From: Trichomonas tenax
Taxonomy: Eukaryota > Parabasalia > Trichomonadida > Trichomonadidae
Direction: 5' to 3'
Length of the DNA: 17,354 bases
Assembly: GCA_023091735.1 (NCBI GenBank)
Contig: JALKBU010001066.1
Span: 1-17,354, forward strand
Positions 8,208-16,870 of the stretch are shown in pieces. The notes under the pieces were generated by a model. That model was not told the origin of the DNA. It did not search any database and saw nothing but the letters and a program-made list of their open reading frames with translations. Position numbers and translations under genes: made by a program. Each line of letters opens with the position of its first letter. The stretch's first letter is position 1.

Positions 8208-11200
8208 CTATTTCTTGTTGAGTTCCTTTGTCCATTGGTCTTTGTTATCCTGTGCTTGAACTTTGAAGTCCTTGAAATCAGGGGAAACTTCTTCGAGAAC
8301 TTCTAAGAGTGGAATTGCAACTTCATTCAAGAATGCGAGCTCAATATCAGCAATGTTATCTGTAATGGCCTTTCCGCATATTTTCTGCTTATTTTGGATT
8401 CCATTTTGCCCTTCGAGCTTTGCCATTTCTTGATATTCAGCGACAATTCTCTTGGCACACTCATTTGCGAAATAGAATGGACGCGTTGTATTTGCAACAT
8501 TTCCACACATCATAATCAATGTTGCCAAAAGTGGAATCTGTGTTTTATCTTGCTTATTAAACTTTCCTTTCAATGCGGATACTTTGCTAATATTTTCTTC
8601 ATATTTGACAAAGTCTGTAGCGAGAATACAGTTAATGAAGAATCTCTGATCTTTGATTATTATTCCACTTTCTTTGATAATTCTCAATCCTTCGGCAATG
8701 TGATGTCTCTCCAATGTATTCTCTCTTCCATAGAGATCGACGAGAGGAGTGTATGTGCTCACATGGAATTGAGTGTTAGTACCATCGTGAGCGACATCAT
8801 GAAGTAATGCAGCAGCTAATAAAGCGGCTCGTTGATCAACATTCATGCAACTGCCGAATTTGTTACGTGTGATAACAACAAAAACAAATTGAGCGAAGTC
8901 TAAAGCGTGTTCAAAATTATGGAACTTAAGCTGTTCATTGTAAGCTTCTCTTGTTAATGTTACAAAATTAGTTAATTTCTCGAGATCGCCTCCAATGCAA
9001 TTCAATAAATCTGCGTTAATGAAGAACTTCATTGCGCATTCAGTACGCTCGCTATCAGATAAACTCCTGGCAACAAACAATCGAGAAGAAACATCAGTAT
9101 CAAGAAGACGACTTGCATGAAGATTGATGATGTTGCACTTTGGAGGCTTTGGCAAGAATGCAATTGCGAACGACTTTAATGATGGTAGGAAGTATGAAAA
9201 GAGTTGGAGATAGTTTTGATGGACGTTTGTTCCTGTTGCAACAAGGAATAATCCATCATAAAGTTTCTGTGTAGCTAAGTGCTGTATTTCGCCGAAATTA
9301 TTCGAGATTTTGGATTCTGTAAATGCACTTTTTTTGAAATCTGCTGTATAGAAGAAGTCATCAGTTTTGTTGAATAGAGGATCACTCGAATCAATCATAT
9401 CCACTTTAACGTTCTCGGAGCAAATGAGGACTTCATATTTCTTTATCTGGAATCTGACTCTAAATACTGCATAATTTGTGAGTAATGTCATCTGTGCGAA
9501 ATCTTGTAAAAGTTTTTCAAGTGCATTTTGTGTTTTAAGGGCTTCAGAACTCATCTTAAAAACATTCTCCATGACAACATTGCCACTCTTTGCATTGGCA
9601 ATTTGCTCATTCTTATTATTTGCTCTAAGAGCATAAATTAGATAATTTGTCATGACATACAAAATTGGAATGTGCTCATTTGAAAATTGACCGGTTTTGC
9701 TCAGATTGTTCATACCAATAATGAAGACTCTTTCATCGTGGCGAACATTTGTAATGCATATCAATGATTTGGCACTGAAGTCACCAACAATATCAAATCC
9801 TTCTACACGTTTGACATCAGGAGCAACAATTTCTTTCATTGTATTAAACTGCTGTTCAACGAACTCTGATGTAACAATTATTTCATCTTTAACTTCACCA
9901 TTCCTCATTGTTAAAATCCTTGTCGCGTCCTCGTTATCTATCTTTATGTAAAAAGAAATCCATTCGCTGTTAATAAGCTCTGCTGTCTTATTTAGAATGT
10001 TTTGTTGAGCATTCTGAGCTTCCATATCTTCAAATGCGATTTGTTCGATAACTCTTGGAAGCTTTTCAAGTGCAAGTTCACCTTCTGTCTTTCTGTGCTT
10101 CTGAAGTGCATCAATGCATCGCGGCAAAACAACTGACATCATTGCAGTAATGCAATCCATAAATTCTTGATCCCAAGCGGAGAACTTATTAGATCCGATT
10201 TTGTCTGATACTGCAACAACTGACATTACATCGCCTGACTCATTGAACACAGGATAAGCAAGATACGATTTACCATCTGACCATCCATCGATGTAAAAAT
10301 CAAATCCTGGAACATCCAATCCGAGTTTCTCTGACGTGATTGAGCGTTTGTAATCGAATACCCATTGTGGAGTTCCTTTTCTATCAAGAGTCTTCTGTAC
10401 AAGCCTTTGGTCCTCGACATCGAATGTAAGCATGAACTGACCTTGGAACACAAATATTTTTACGTCGTTTGCGCAAATGAGATTGTTGAATGATTCCAAA
10501 AGGAAAGGAATCAGTATTTCAAGTGATGTTTTTGATGATAACTCGACCTCGAATGCTCTCATATTGCGTCTATGCTCTGACTCCATCACCATCGTTCGAT
10601 ATGCGAAATGTTGATCAAATAATGGAAGCATTAATTTTGAAATCATCGTTCCAAGCGCAATGTCTTCATTTGTGTAATCATATGCTTGTGGATAGGTTTT
10701 AATGACCATGAATACTGCGTTTTGTCCAACAGGAATGATGATTTCCGGTAAATTTCCTGGATTAAATAATGGATCTAATGAAGGTGAATAATCAGGATAT
10801 TTTTCGGGTTCAAGAAGAATCGTAGGCCTCTGCAGTTGTGCAATACTTGCTATTGTCGATGTCATGCCTTTAAGATTAACTTGAATTAATTTATTTCCTA
10901 AAAGACAAACGAACTCACCACTAAGCTGGTCACGTATGAATACATAACAGACATCACTTCCATAAGCATTGCGTACACATTCAGCTGTTAATTCTAAAAA
11001 TGTTGGATCAAGTGCTGTCGACGTAAGTTCAGATATATGTGAAAAGAAGGATGCAAATCTATTGATTTGCTTAAGAGAAAAGTGAAATAATGGAATAATT
11101 AAATCTGACGAAATTGTATCAACAATATCATCGATGCTAACGTCAGATTTATTACACATTAGTGCATAAAAAGCGAGTGGTCTGTTTTGAAGGAATGGAA

Positions 11201-11591
11201 ATATCGAATCATTTGTTAATTCTCCAGCTGCTGCTAAAACTTTAGGATCAACCTTTTTCTGATTCTCAGATGAACGTGGAGATGTTTTTTGACTGACTGT
11301 TGCTGATTCTGATAAATTTGCAATGAGTGCTCGTAAATTAGAAATAAAATCTTGATCAGCGATAACTTGTTGTTCAAGCATATCTATTCTTTCGTTTAAC
11401 AAATCTCTTTGTGACTCGGCAATAAACAGATTTTGCGATAATTGCTGATTTAATTTTTTCAATGAATTTAACGTTTCAACACTGGTATCTCCAGAGGCAG
11501 GCCTCGGCTTTTTCATCTGTTTTGGGGCATGATTGAGCGGACTTGCGATTCTGGGAAAGCCGCCAATCAAATTTTCCCCAATGTTCTTCAT
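8208..11591 (-). CDS. GAF-domain cyclic nucleotide phosphodiesterase (possibly altered catalytic site)
   Basis: This 1127-residue cytosolic-looking protein has no transmembrane segment. After a polar N-terminus it has a coiled coil (about 38-95). Then come three GAF-like domains (about 185-335, 355-495, 510-665), each ending in the typical Asn/Asp-x-F-x-x-x-D/H pattern (for example SNKFSAWDQEF), and perhaps a fourth (about 680-835). The C-terminal class I PDE domain spans about 855-1105. HNFEHALD (His891, His895) and HDVAHDGTN (His931, Asp932, His935) are the metal-binding HD motifs. Two usually invariant positions differ. The Asp of the Cys-Ala-Asp-Leu-Ser-Asn block is Asn1031 (CGNVANTT), and the substrate-clamping Gln before the Gly-Phe-Ile block is Glu1084 (IELAFLNE). 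GAF domains would sense cyclic nucleotides; whether catalysis survives is open. A TCATAT Inr lies 28 nt upstream. Confidence 0.93.
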   Translation of the reverse strand: MKNIGENLIGGFPRIASPLNHAPKQMKKPRPASGDTSVETLNSLKKLNQQLSQNLFIAESQRDLLNERIDMLEQQVIADQDFISNLRALIANLSESATVSQKTSPRSSENQKKVDPKVLAAAGELTNDSIFPFLQNRPLAFYALMCNKSDVSIDDIVDTISSDLIIPLFHFSLKQINRFASFFSHISELTSTALDPTFLELTAECVRNAYGSDVCYVFIRDQLSGEFVCLLGNKLIQVNLKGMTSTIASIAQLQRPTILLEPEKYPDYSPSLDPLFNPGNLPEIIIPVGQNAVFMVIKTYPQAYDYTNEDIALGTMISKLMLPLFDQHFAYRTMVMESEHRRNMRAFEVELSSKTSLEILIPFLLESFNNLICANDVKIFVFQGQFMLTFDVEDQRLVQKTLDRKGTPQWVFDYKRSITSEKLGLDVPGFDFYIDGWSDGKSYLAYPVFNESGDVMSVVAVSDKIGSNKFSAWDQEFMDCITAMMSVVLPRCIDALQKHRKTEGELALEKLPRVIEQIAFEDMEAQNAQQNILNKTAELINSEWISFYIKIDNEDATRILTMRNGEVKDEIIVTSEFVEQQFNTMKEIVAPDVKRVEGFDIVGDFSAKSLICITNVRHDERVFIIGMNNLSKTGQFSNEHIPILYVMTNYLIYALRANNKNEQIANAKSGNVVMENVFKMSSEALKTQNALEKLLQDFAQMTLLTNYAVFRVRFQIKKYEVLICSENVKVDMIDSSDPLFNKTDDFFYTADFKKSAFTESKISNNFGEIQHLATQKLYDGLFLVATGTNVHQNYLQLFSYFLPSLKSFAIAFLPKPPKCNIINLHASRLLDTDVSSRLFVARSLSDSERTECAMKFFINADLLNCIGGDLEKLTNFVTLTREAYNEQLKFHNFEHALDFAQFVFVVITRNKFGSCMNVDQRAALLAAALLHDVAHDGTNTQFHVSTYTPLVDLYGRENTLERHHIAEGLRIIKESGIIIKDQRFFINCILATDFVKYEENISKVSALKGKFNKQDKTQIPLLATLIMMCGNVANTTRPFYFANECAKRIVAEYQEMAKLEGQNGIQNKQKICGKAITDNIADIELAFLNEVAIPLLEVLEEVSPDFKDFKVQAQDNKDQWTKELNKK

Positions 11592-11617
11592 TTATGGAAA
11601 TACGTTTTTAGGATATT

Positions 11618-11623
11618 ATATGA
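11618..11623 (-). promoter_or_regulatory. Inr (TCATAT) of the PDE gene
   Basis: The minus strand reads TCATATAATATCC about 28 nt before the ATG at 11591. It fits TCA[C/T][T/A], at a slightly longer distance than for the other genes. Confidence 0.45.
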
Positions 11624-11726
11624 TACATAGATAATATATATTTTATATTTCACTTTTTGCAATATAACTTTCTAGAAAGGTGAATATTTTGTTTGAAATT
11701 TCGACACATTTATAAACATTCATGAA

Positions 11727-12074
11727 TCAAGAATCAGCAAATAAGCCAAAACAATGATGCTCCAAAGGCAAGCTCACAACAAAACAAACACACTTATATA
11801 TGTTCAAAATTTTAAAGCATCTCACCAAATTCAAAAACAACTCATATGTACAAATATGTAGATACACTTTACTCTCCTGAGTTAGTTTAGCACACAATTT
11901 GTTATGAGATTTTTTATAATAGTATTCTTCATATGAAGTCTTGCCCAAATAACATTCAGGAAACTTTGCACATCGATAGAGATAATTATCATTAATGTTT
12001 ATCAGACACATATCGAGAATGAATATCAAATTCCTTAACAATGAAATGTGAACTTGATTCTGATTGCAATTCAT
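11727..12074 (-). CDS. Doubtful hypothetical ORF
   Basis: An open frame of 115 codons starts at ATG 12074. The middle part (LYRCAKFPECYLGKTSYEEY, then HNKLC) has paired cysteines and a His that loosely recall a zinc finger. The rest is a hydrophobic, Cys-rich mixture such as random AT-rich DNA can give. No Inr or M5 box is found close upstream. It could be a real small gene, a relic or chance. If it is not a gene, 11624-12285 is simply AT-rich intergenic DNA. Confidence 0.2.
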   Translation of the reverse strand: MNCNQNQVHISLLRNLIFILDMCLININDNYLYRCAKFPECYLGKTSYEEYYYKKSHNKLCAKLTQESKVYLHICTYELFLNLVRCFKILNIYKCVCFVVSLPLEHHCFGLFADS

Positions 12075-12285
12075 TGTCAAGCTACAGTTTTTTGTTCATT
12101 CCATTTGTGGTCCTATCGACGAAAAATTATTTTATTTGTTGATCGTTGATTTATCGATTTGTTAACGAGTCTTTTGCTTGCTTTGTTGTTAATTTCATTT
12201 TCCAAATTGTTAAAAAAAGGTAAAAAATATGTAAAAATTAATAAAATAAGGAATGGTAATATGTTACCACGAGATCCTAAAACGT

Positions 12286-12603
12286 TTACTCGTTGGAAAC
12301 ACGGTATGGGCGGAGCTCGTATGTGTCCTTAGCGGAAGCAATGACGTGGAAGCGGGAGCGGATGTCCTTCTTGGCGAGGAACTTACGAGAGTAGTAGCGG
12401 CATGCACGCTTGGAGTACTTGACGGAGGTGTTGACGACGATCTTATTAGCAGAAGCATCAGCCTCGATTGTGATCTTGTTAGCAAGGTTCTTCTTGAGGT
12501 TGTCGACCTTCATGTGGGACTGGAGGTACTCGACGAACTCCTGAAGCTGGAAGAACTTGTCTGTGACTGGGGCCTGGCAGTCGATGAAGAAGACTGTAGA
12601 CAT
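12286..12603 (-). CDS. RPL22: 60S ribosomal protein eL22
   Basis: This 105-residue protein matches eL22 throughout: FFIDCQAPVTDKFFQLQEF at the N-terminus, HMKVDNLKKNLANKITIE in the middle, then YSKRACRYYSRKFLAKKDIR and the closing DTYELRPYRV. eL22 is a surface protein of the large subunit that binds rRNA. The frame is open 13 codons further upstream, but the family begins near the ATG at 12603. The M5 CCTTT (12613-12617) would start transcription between the two ATGs, so the inner start is chosen. The C/G-ending codon bias mirrors eL36, and the stop is within TAAA. Confidence 0.97.
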   Translation of the reverse strand: MSTVFFIDCQAPVTDKFFQLQEFVEYLQSHMKVDNLKKNLANKITIEADASANKIVVNTSVKYSKRACRYYSRKFLAKKDIRSRFHVIASAKDTYELRPYRVSNE

Positions 12604-12612
12604 CTTTTTTCG

Positions 12613-12617
12613 AAAGG
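12613..12617 (-). promoter_or_regulatory. M5 initiator (CCTTT) of eL22
   Basis: The minus strand reads TTCGGCCTTTCGAAAAAAG then ATG. The CGGCCTTT core is identical to that before eL36, and the spacing (9 nt) is close. An AATCGTTG further upstream only partly resembles M3. Confidence 0.65.
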
Positions 12618-13206
12618 CCGAACTACAACGATTATTTTTCACTCAATCAAAGATGTGACTCCTATTTGACACTTTACATAAATATTTGATATTTTCTACT
12701 TTACATTTGACATTCTCTAAATTCTCTTATAAATTCACTTATAAAGCCAATCTGGAATCTGAATATATTATAGATGTCATTCTTTTGAATCACATATATA
12801 TGGTACATTGTTAAAAATTGTCTTACAGCGATTCTTATAGTAGAATCAATTATGATTTTTAAAATAAAAGCTGAACTCGAAGTAATGGGTGTAGACTTTC
12901 ACTTTGTTGTTATGTATTATTTGTGTATTAATATTGGATAGATTTACTTTATTAATATTGAAATACTGAAAAGTCAGAATCCAGATGAAACTAAATCAAA
13001 GAAAGCTAATTGCTCTCATGCAAAGTAGCATTTATATATGAGATTCTTAAATTCAGTATAAGTTGCTTCATGTATTTGTTAAGTTATAGAATATAGAATC
13101 ACTACACCAACAACTGAATGATACATTAACAAAAATGAGATGCATATTACAAGCAATAGAATATGCAATTCAATAAAGCAATGAATAGATGAAATAATTA
13201 AATATC
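12618..13206. other. Intergenic, no gene seen
   Basis: The first 100 bases, upstream of eL22, carry GTGAC/TTGACA/TTTACATTTGACA boxes like those upstream of eL36. The rest is AT-rich without a coding-like frame, RNA gene or repeat. Confidence 0.55.
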
Positions 13207-14031
13207 TTAGCTAAATGTTTCATCACCCTTTGCGACATTGAGAATGCTTGTGATAAAGTCACAAAGGAAGTTCAGTAATGATGCAACAAGCAACAAAATT
13301 GCCCACCAAGTAGATCCATTCAAAGCAATACCAATTGCTGAGATAACGATGAGTGGCAAACATAGGACGTACACGTGGATGAGTACGCCCCATCTGTAGC
13401 TCTTTTCTATTCTTTCTTTGATGTCGTACTCAATTGTTGTTGGAAAACGCAATGATACGTGTAAAACAATACCAAACGTGCTGTAGCCCATTGGAGAGAA
13501 CAAAAAGTAGAATGCTGGTGATAAAAGGACAACAGCGCCAATGTAAATTACGCAGAAAACCCAAAATGGGAATCCGATGTAAATATAGCACAAAACTAAC
13601 TGTGCACGAGACTCGGCGAGACTTGGTATGAGCTTATCTAGCGTCATACATCCATTTTGGAATGCGCGTTGCCAAATTTGCCAAGGACTGCCTATTAGCA
13701 TAACTAAGTGGAACAAAACAATTGGCAGCCAGAAAAGGTAGAATATTGGATATGTAATAACTATGATTAGCACTAGACATGCGAATCCAGATGCGCCAAA
13801 AAGGTCTTCCCAGCCTCCTGTTGATCTTCCGTAGAGATAAAACTGCACCAATCCGCTGATGTACCAGAAAACTACTGCAACACATGCAAGAACATTATTA
13901 ATATTCGAATTAGCTCTGTATAAGTCGATTGAGAAAATTAAATATAGTAATAAACAGAGGTTTGTGATCAATGGTAGAACTTCCATGTCTACGATAATCA
14001 TTGTACTCTTGCATGTATATTCATCATCCAT
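13207..14031 (-). CDS. Multi-pass membrane protein, family unknown
   Basis: This 274-residue, very hydrophobic protein has about seven or eight predicted membrane segments (near residues 12-33, 43-63, 75-98, 101-117, 150-172, 176-195, 215-237 and 240-260). A polar loop at about 118-148 contains SPWQIWQRAFQNG and a basic/acidic segment lies near 200-213 (EYDIKERIEKSYRW). The N-terminus is short and acidic (MDDEYTCKS) without a cleavable signal. No transporter or enzyme motif was recognised. The frame continues upstream only to a TTG at 14079, so the ATG at 14031 is taken as the start. TTGACA/TTTGTCA boxes lie within 60 bases upstream, but no standard Inr. Confidence 0.85.
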   Translation of the reverse strand: MDDEYTCKSTMIIVDMEVLPLITNLCLLLYLIFSIDLYRANSNINNVLACVAVVFWYISGLVQFYLYGRSTGGWEDLFGASGFACLVLIIVITYPIFYLFWLPIVLFHLVMLIGSPWQIWQRAFQNGCMTLDKLIPSLAESRAQLVLCYIYIGFPFWVFCVIYIGAVVLLSPAFYFLFSPMGYSTFGIVLHVSLRFPTTIEYDIKERIEKSYRWGVLIHVYVLCLPLIVISAIGIALNGSTWWAILLLVASLLNFLCDFITSILNVAKGDETFS

Positions 14032-14360
14032 TTTTATTTTTAAACGTAATTTTTGACAAATAAAATAAATTTTTGACAAACTTCGAAAATGTCAATATAA
14101 TATAAATAAATTCCTTTAGCAGTCAAAAGTGAAAAATATTGTGTGCGAATTGAGAGGACATTTCAAAAGCTTTAAAACTTTAAAAAGAGGTGATTTTTAT
14201 AAGGATATCGTTTTTGAAGAACCTTAAGAAAATGCAAAAATTCATCCCCCAGCTACGAATATTTTTTGTATTTTTTTGTAAAATGATAAAAATCTCATGA
14301 TTTTACCCATCAAAAACACATGTTTAATTATCCATTACCACCTAATAATGCCTGTGATGC

Positions 14361-15027
14361 TATATACAATGTTTGGATGATAGGCTATATTTTCGAACAG
14401 AGCTACTTTTCCCTGTTCAATTTTTGGAAGATATATTGAATGATTTTTTCGTATTGGCCTTAAAACAGCCTCATGGTTCCAATTACATCAATTTGGAATT
14501 GAATGGCGACGATATGAAAAAATCATTTTTGCATAATATTACTGCTGATATAATTTGTAATCAAATTGAGAAAGCCATTGAACGATAGGATTTTTTTTCT
14601 TCCAATAATTTTGGAAGATTCTTGAATGATCTTCCTATTGTTCACAACAATGTTTATTTTTCACTCGATTCTGCAAGCCATCATCAAGTGATGGCAAGCT
14701 CTTTAATCAGAGCACCCAAAATTTCAACTAGATCTCCAAACCATCGAAAATTCAAATCTCTACAGATCTGTTGGCCTTTTTCTTGAAGCTTACAATGCTC
14801 TGGATCGAGCCTTGCAGCGCACTGTCATAGGTTCCAGAAGCATGCAATCTTATAAAAAACTCACGAAAATGTTTTAAAAATTTCAGAAATTCGCAAAGCA
14901 AGATCAAATACTCAATGTTTGGCAGAAGAAAATCTGTAAAATTCAGAGTTTTCCAATATTTGGTACAGATCTTGATCTGATTAGTAACAAAAATTCATTA
15001 AAACGTTTACCATATGCTATTAGTTAA
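14361..15027 (+). pseudogene. Unidentified frameshifted coding remnant inside the element
   Basis: Four consecutive plus-strand pieces in shifting frames look coding rather than random. They are 14361-14588 (TELLFPVQFLEDILNDFF, LELNGDD), about 14600-14740 (RFLNDLPIVHNNVYFSLDSA), about 14716-14874 (LYRSVGLFLEAYNALDRALQ) and about 14881-15027 (LNVWQKKICKI, FPIFGTDLDLIS). All are in the same orientation and end-to-end, so they are most simply one decayed gene of about 200-220 codons with three or more frameshifts or stops. No family was recognised. It is convergent with the recombinase fragment and lies within the same inverted termini. Confidence 0.5.
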
Positions 15028-15280
15028 TCAGGATGATAATAGCCGATTTTAGTTGCAACTTATTACACTATCCCTCTTTATTTATTACTACCCCTTAAAT
15101 AAACATCACTTTTATTTTCCATAAAATCTTCTTTCTTTGTCATTTATTTCTTCCCAAGTCATAATAATCTTCCAAAACGACATCCTTAATTTTTATTAAT
15201 CGTAGGATAAGCAAATTAATTGTTATCAAAAACCTTGGCCAAGTCGTCTACTCCTTCAAGAGTAGAAATTGACACGTAAA

Positions 15281-15694
15281 CTATATACACGTCAGATTCC
15301 CATAGATAGTTTGTAAATGTTCTTCTAATAATGGTGATTTCTCGCTATGAAAACCATTTTTAGCTATGTCTCTTTTGAGTCCTTTAAAGAAATTACGAAA
15401 TTTTGGATCTTTAGTGAGGTCAAATAATTGATTTTGGTTATAAGACCATGCGAAAGAAGATCTAAGTAGTTTAAGATAGAGAACAGTTGTCGTTGGATTA
15501 AGTTTAATATATCCCATGAAGAAAGCTCTTAAGTTTTCTTCAGTAATGGGATATAAAACCAACTTTTGAGTAAACTTCTACATTGTTGCTTCATAGGTTT
15601 TCAAGCCAACTTTATAAGTATTTATGGTCTCTTTGGATAAAGCTTGGCCTTCTTTATGCCTAGATTCTTCTAGAGCTTCATTGAAATCCAACAT
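15281..15694 (-). pseudogene. Tyrosine recombinase N-terminal (core-binding) fragment
   Basis: From an ATG at 15694 the frame reads through SKETINTYKVGLKTYE and is interrupted by one in-frame TAG at 15578-15580. It then continues in the same frame with LYPITEENLRAFFMGYI, TTTVLYLKLLRSSFAW and FRNFFKGLKRDIAKN to LLEEHLQTIYGNL, stopping just after. This is the four-helix SAM-like core-binding domain of phage-integrase-type tyrosine recombinases (the S-x-x-T-x-x-x-Y start and the FxKGLKR block before the catalytic domain are typical). The catalytic domain with R-H-R-Y should follow to the left but was not found, so the gene is truncated. Recombinases of this type occur in Cryptons, DIRS-like elements and large DNA elements of protists. 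Confidence 0.7.
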
Positions 15695-15803
15695 TTTATG
15701 GTAGATAGAGGGGACTGGGACAAAATAGAACAACGTGCTTTTCTGACATGTAACTTATTTTGATATGTAAAGTCAGGATATCAAAATAAAGGAAAGTGAA
15801 GTG

Positions 15804-15816
15804 TTTGCGCGGGAAA
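15804..15816. promoter_or_regulatory. E2F-like site, copy 1
   Basis: TTTGCGCGGGAAA matches the classical E2F/DP site. A second, inverted copy is at 16545-16558. It lies about 110 bases upstream of the recombinase fragment. Function here is inferred only. Confidence 0.3.
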
Positions 15817-15879
15817 AATGGAAAAGTGTCAATAGGTTGAAATGGATTGAACTCAATGTTGGAAGCCAAAGAAGACTTC

Positions 15880-16030
15880 ATTATGAGTAGTTGTGGCCTC
15901 ATTGTGAAGGATGACCTGGTGATCTAGCAGAGATGCATCCAGATGCCTATTCAACAGAAGCATGATTCGATGCATGGCGAGGTCGGCCTGATACTTCCAA
16001 AGCCCTCGAGTGGCCAAACCAGGCCCTAAC
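15880..16030. other. GC-richer island with open frames on both strands
   Basis: This 150-base stretch is close to 50% G+C in surroundings near 25-30%. The minus strand has an uninterrupted frame of about 60 codons (about 15888-16070, including GLWKYQADLAMHRIMLLLN). The plus strand, frame from about 15808, reads AREKWKSVNRLKWIELNVG then DLAEMHPDAY and RGRPDTSKALEWPNQAL with three stops. One of these is probably a coding relic, and I cannot decide which. No family recognised. Confidence 0.35.
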
Positions 16031-16736
16031 AAGAACCCACTTATTGATTCAATTTTTAATACACATTACATTTTCACTTTTGATATTAATATATTATTAT
16101 TTTTTTTTCTATTTTTTATTTTTTCACAGATACTTTTTTCATTACAAGATTATTTTCATATTATTACTTATTCTCATAATTATTAATATATCATTAAATT
16201 CATAATTAATTGTTCTTGAATCATGAATTAGAGAATGTTTTCATGTTACTTTCATTTTATATATTGATTTATATTATTTAGATTCTCAATTTGATCCTTA
16301 TATTCTTTGTAAAATTCGTTTTTTGCTAAATTTTTATTTTTTTTTCTTCAAATTATTTGTTTATAATTCATATTTACCGTGCAAGAAGGGATAATTTCGA
16401 CCGAGTTTCTTGGTTTGGAGTGCAACAAAAACTTGCAATGAACTACGTTTATGGTCTTCATACTCAGCGTGAAGTTTCAATCTATAAATGTCAGTATTGT
16501 TTAGACTACAAAGATATTTATAACACTTTTTATAAAGGTGACAATTTGCCCGCGCAAAAAGTGACAGTTTATTCACGAAAAGTAACTTTAAGGTTCTATG
16601 TCACTTTTGATGTTCACTTTTGTCCTAGACTCGTAGATAGAGGCTTTTGAGAAGATTATAGTTTGAATATGATGAGAATTTGTATAAAATATAATAAAAA
16701 GATACATATAATGTTGTATTGAGAAAATGAATAAAG
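16031..16736. other. AT-rich stretch with weak ORFs and clustered GTGACA boxes
   Basis: 16040-16350 is extremely AT-rich with poly-T runs. An ORF at 16357-16650 (+) with a few Cys and aromatic residues has no recognisable family and no Inr, and I do not call it a gene. From 16530 to 16625 there are several AAAGTGACA/TGTCACTTTT boxes and the second E2F-like site. Confidence 0.4.
16545..16558. promoter_or_regulatory. E2F-like site, copy 2
   Basis: TTTGCCCGCGCAAA is nearly palindromic and nearly the reverse complement of the site at 15804-15816. It is followed directly by AAGTGACAG. Confidence 0.3.
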
Positions 16737-16821
16737 ATCACCTCATTTTTAAAGTTTTTTTTTTTGAAAGATCTTCCAGCCGCATCAAATACTTTTCAGA
16801 TTTTGACGGCAAATAGAACTC

Positions 16822-16870
16822 AAATATTGTGTGCAAATTGAGGCGAAGTCTCAATTTGCACACAATATTT
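16822..16870. repeat. Perfect 21-bp inverted repeat with 7-nt loop
   Basis: Arm 1 (16822-16842) is exactly the reverse complement of arm 2 (16850-16870), separated by GCGAAGT. The arm starts AAATATTGTGTGCAAATT and is the same sequence (one G/A change) as the start of the candidate element at 14134. The hairpin is thus two element termini placed head to head. Confidence 0.95.

Noticed and set aside
8394..10702. Several plus- and minus-strand ORFs within the PDE gene
   Set aside because: Shadows of the long PDE frame, without motifs.
12253..12669. 138-codon ORF opposite eL22
   Set aside because: It is the antisense shadow of the C/G-biased eL22 gene.
16357..16650. 97-codon plus ORF and 71-codon minus ORF as genes
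   Set aside because: No Inr or M5, no domain, and both overlap a cluster of short repeated boxes. Kept only as an undecided region.
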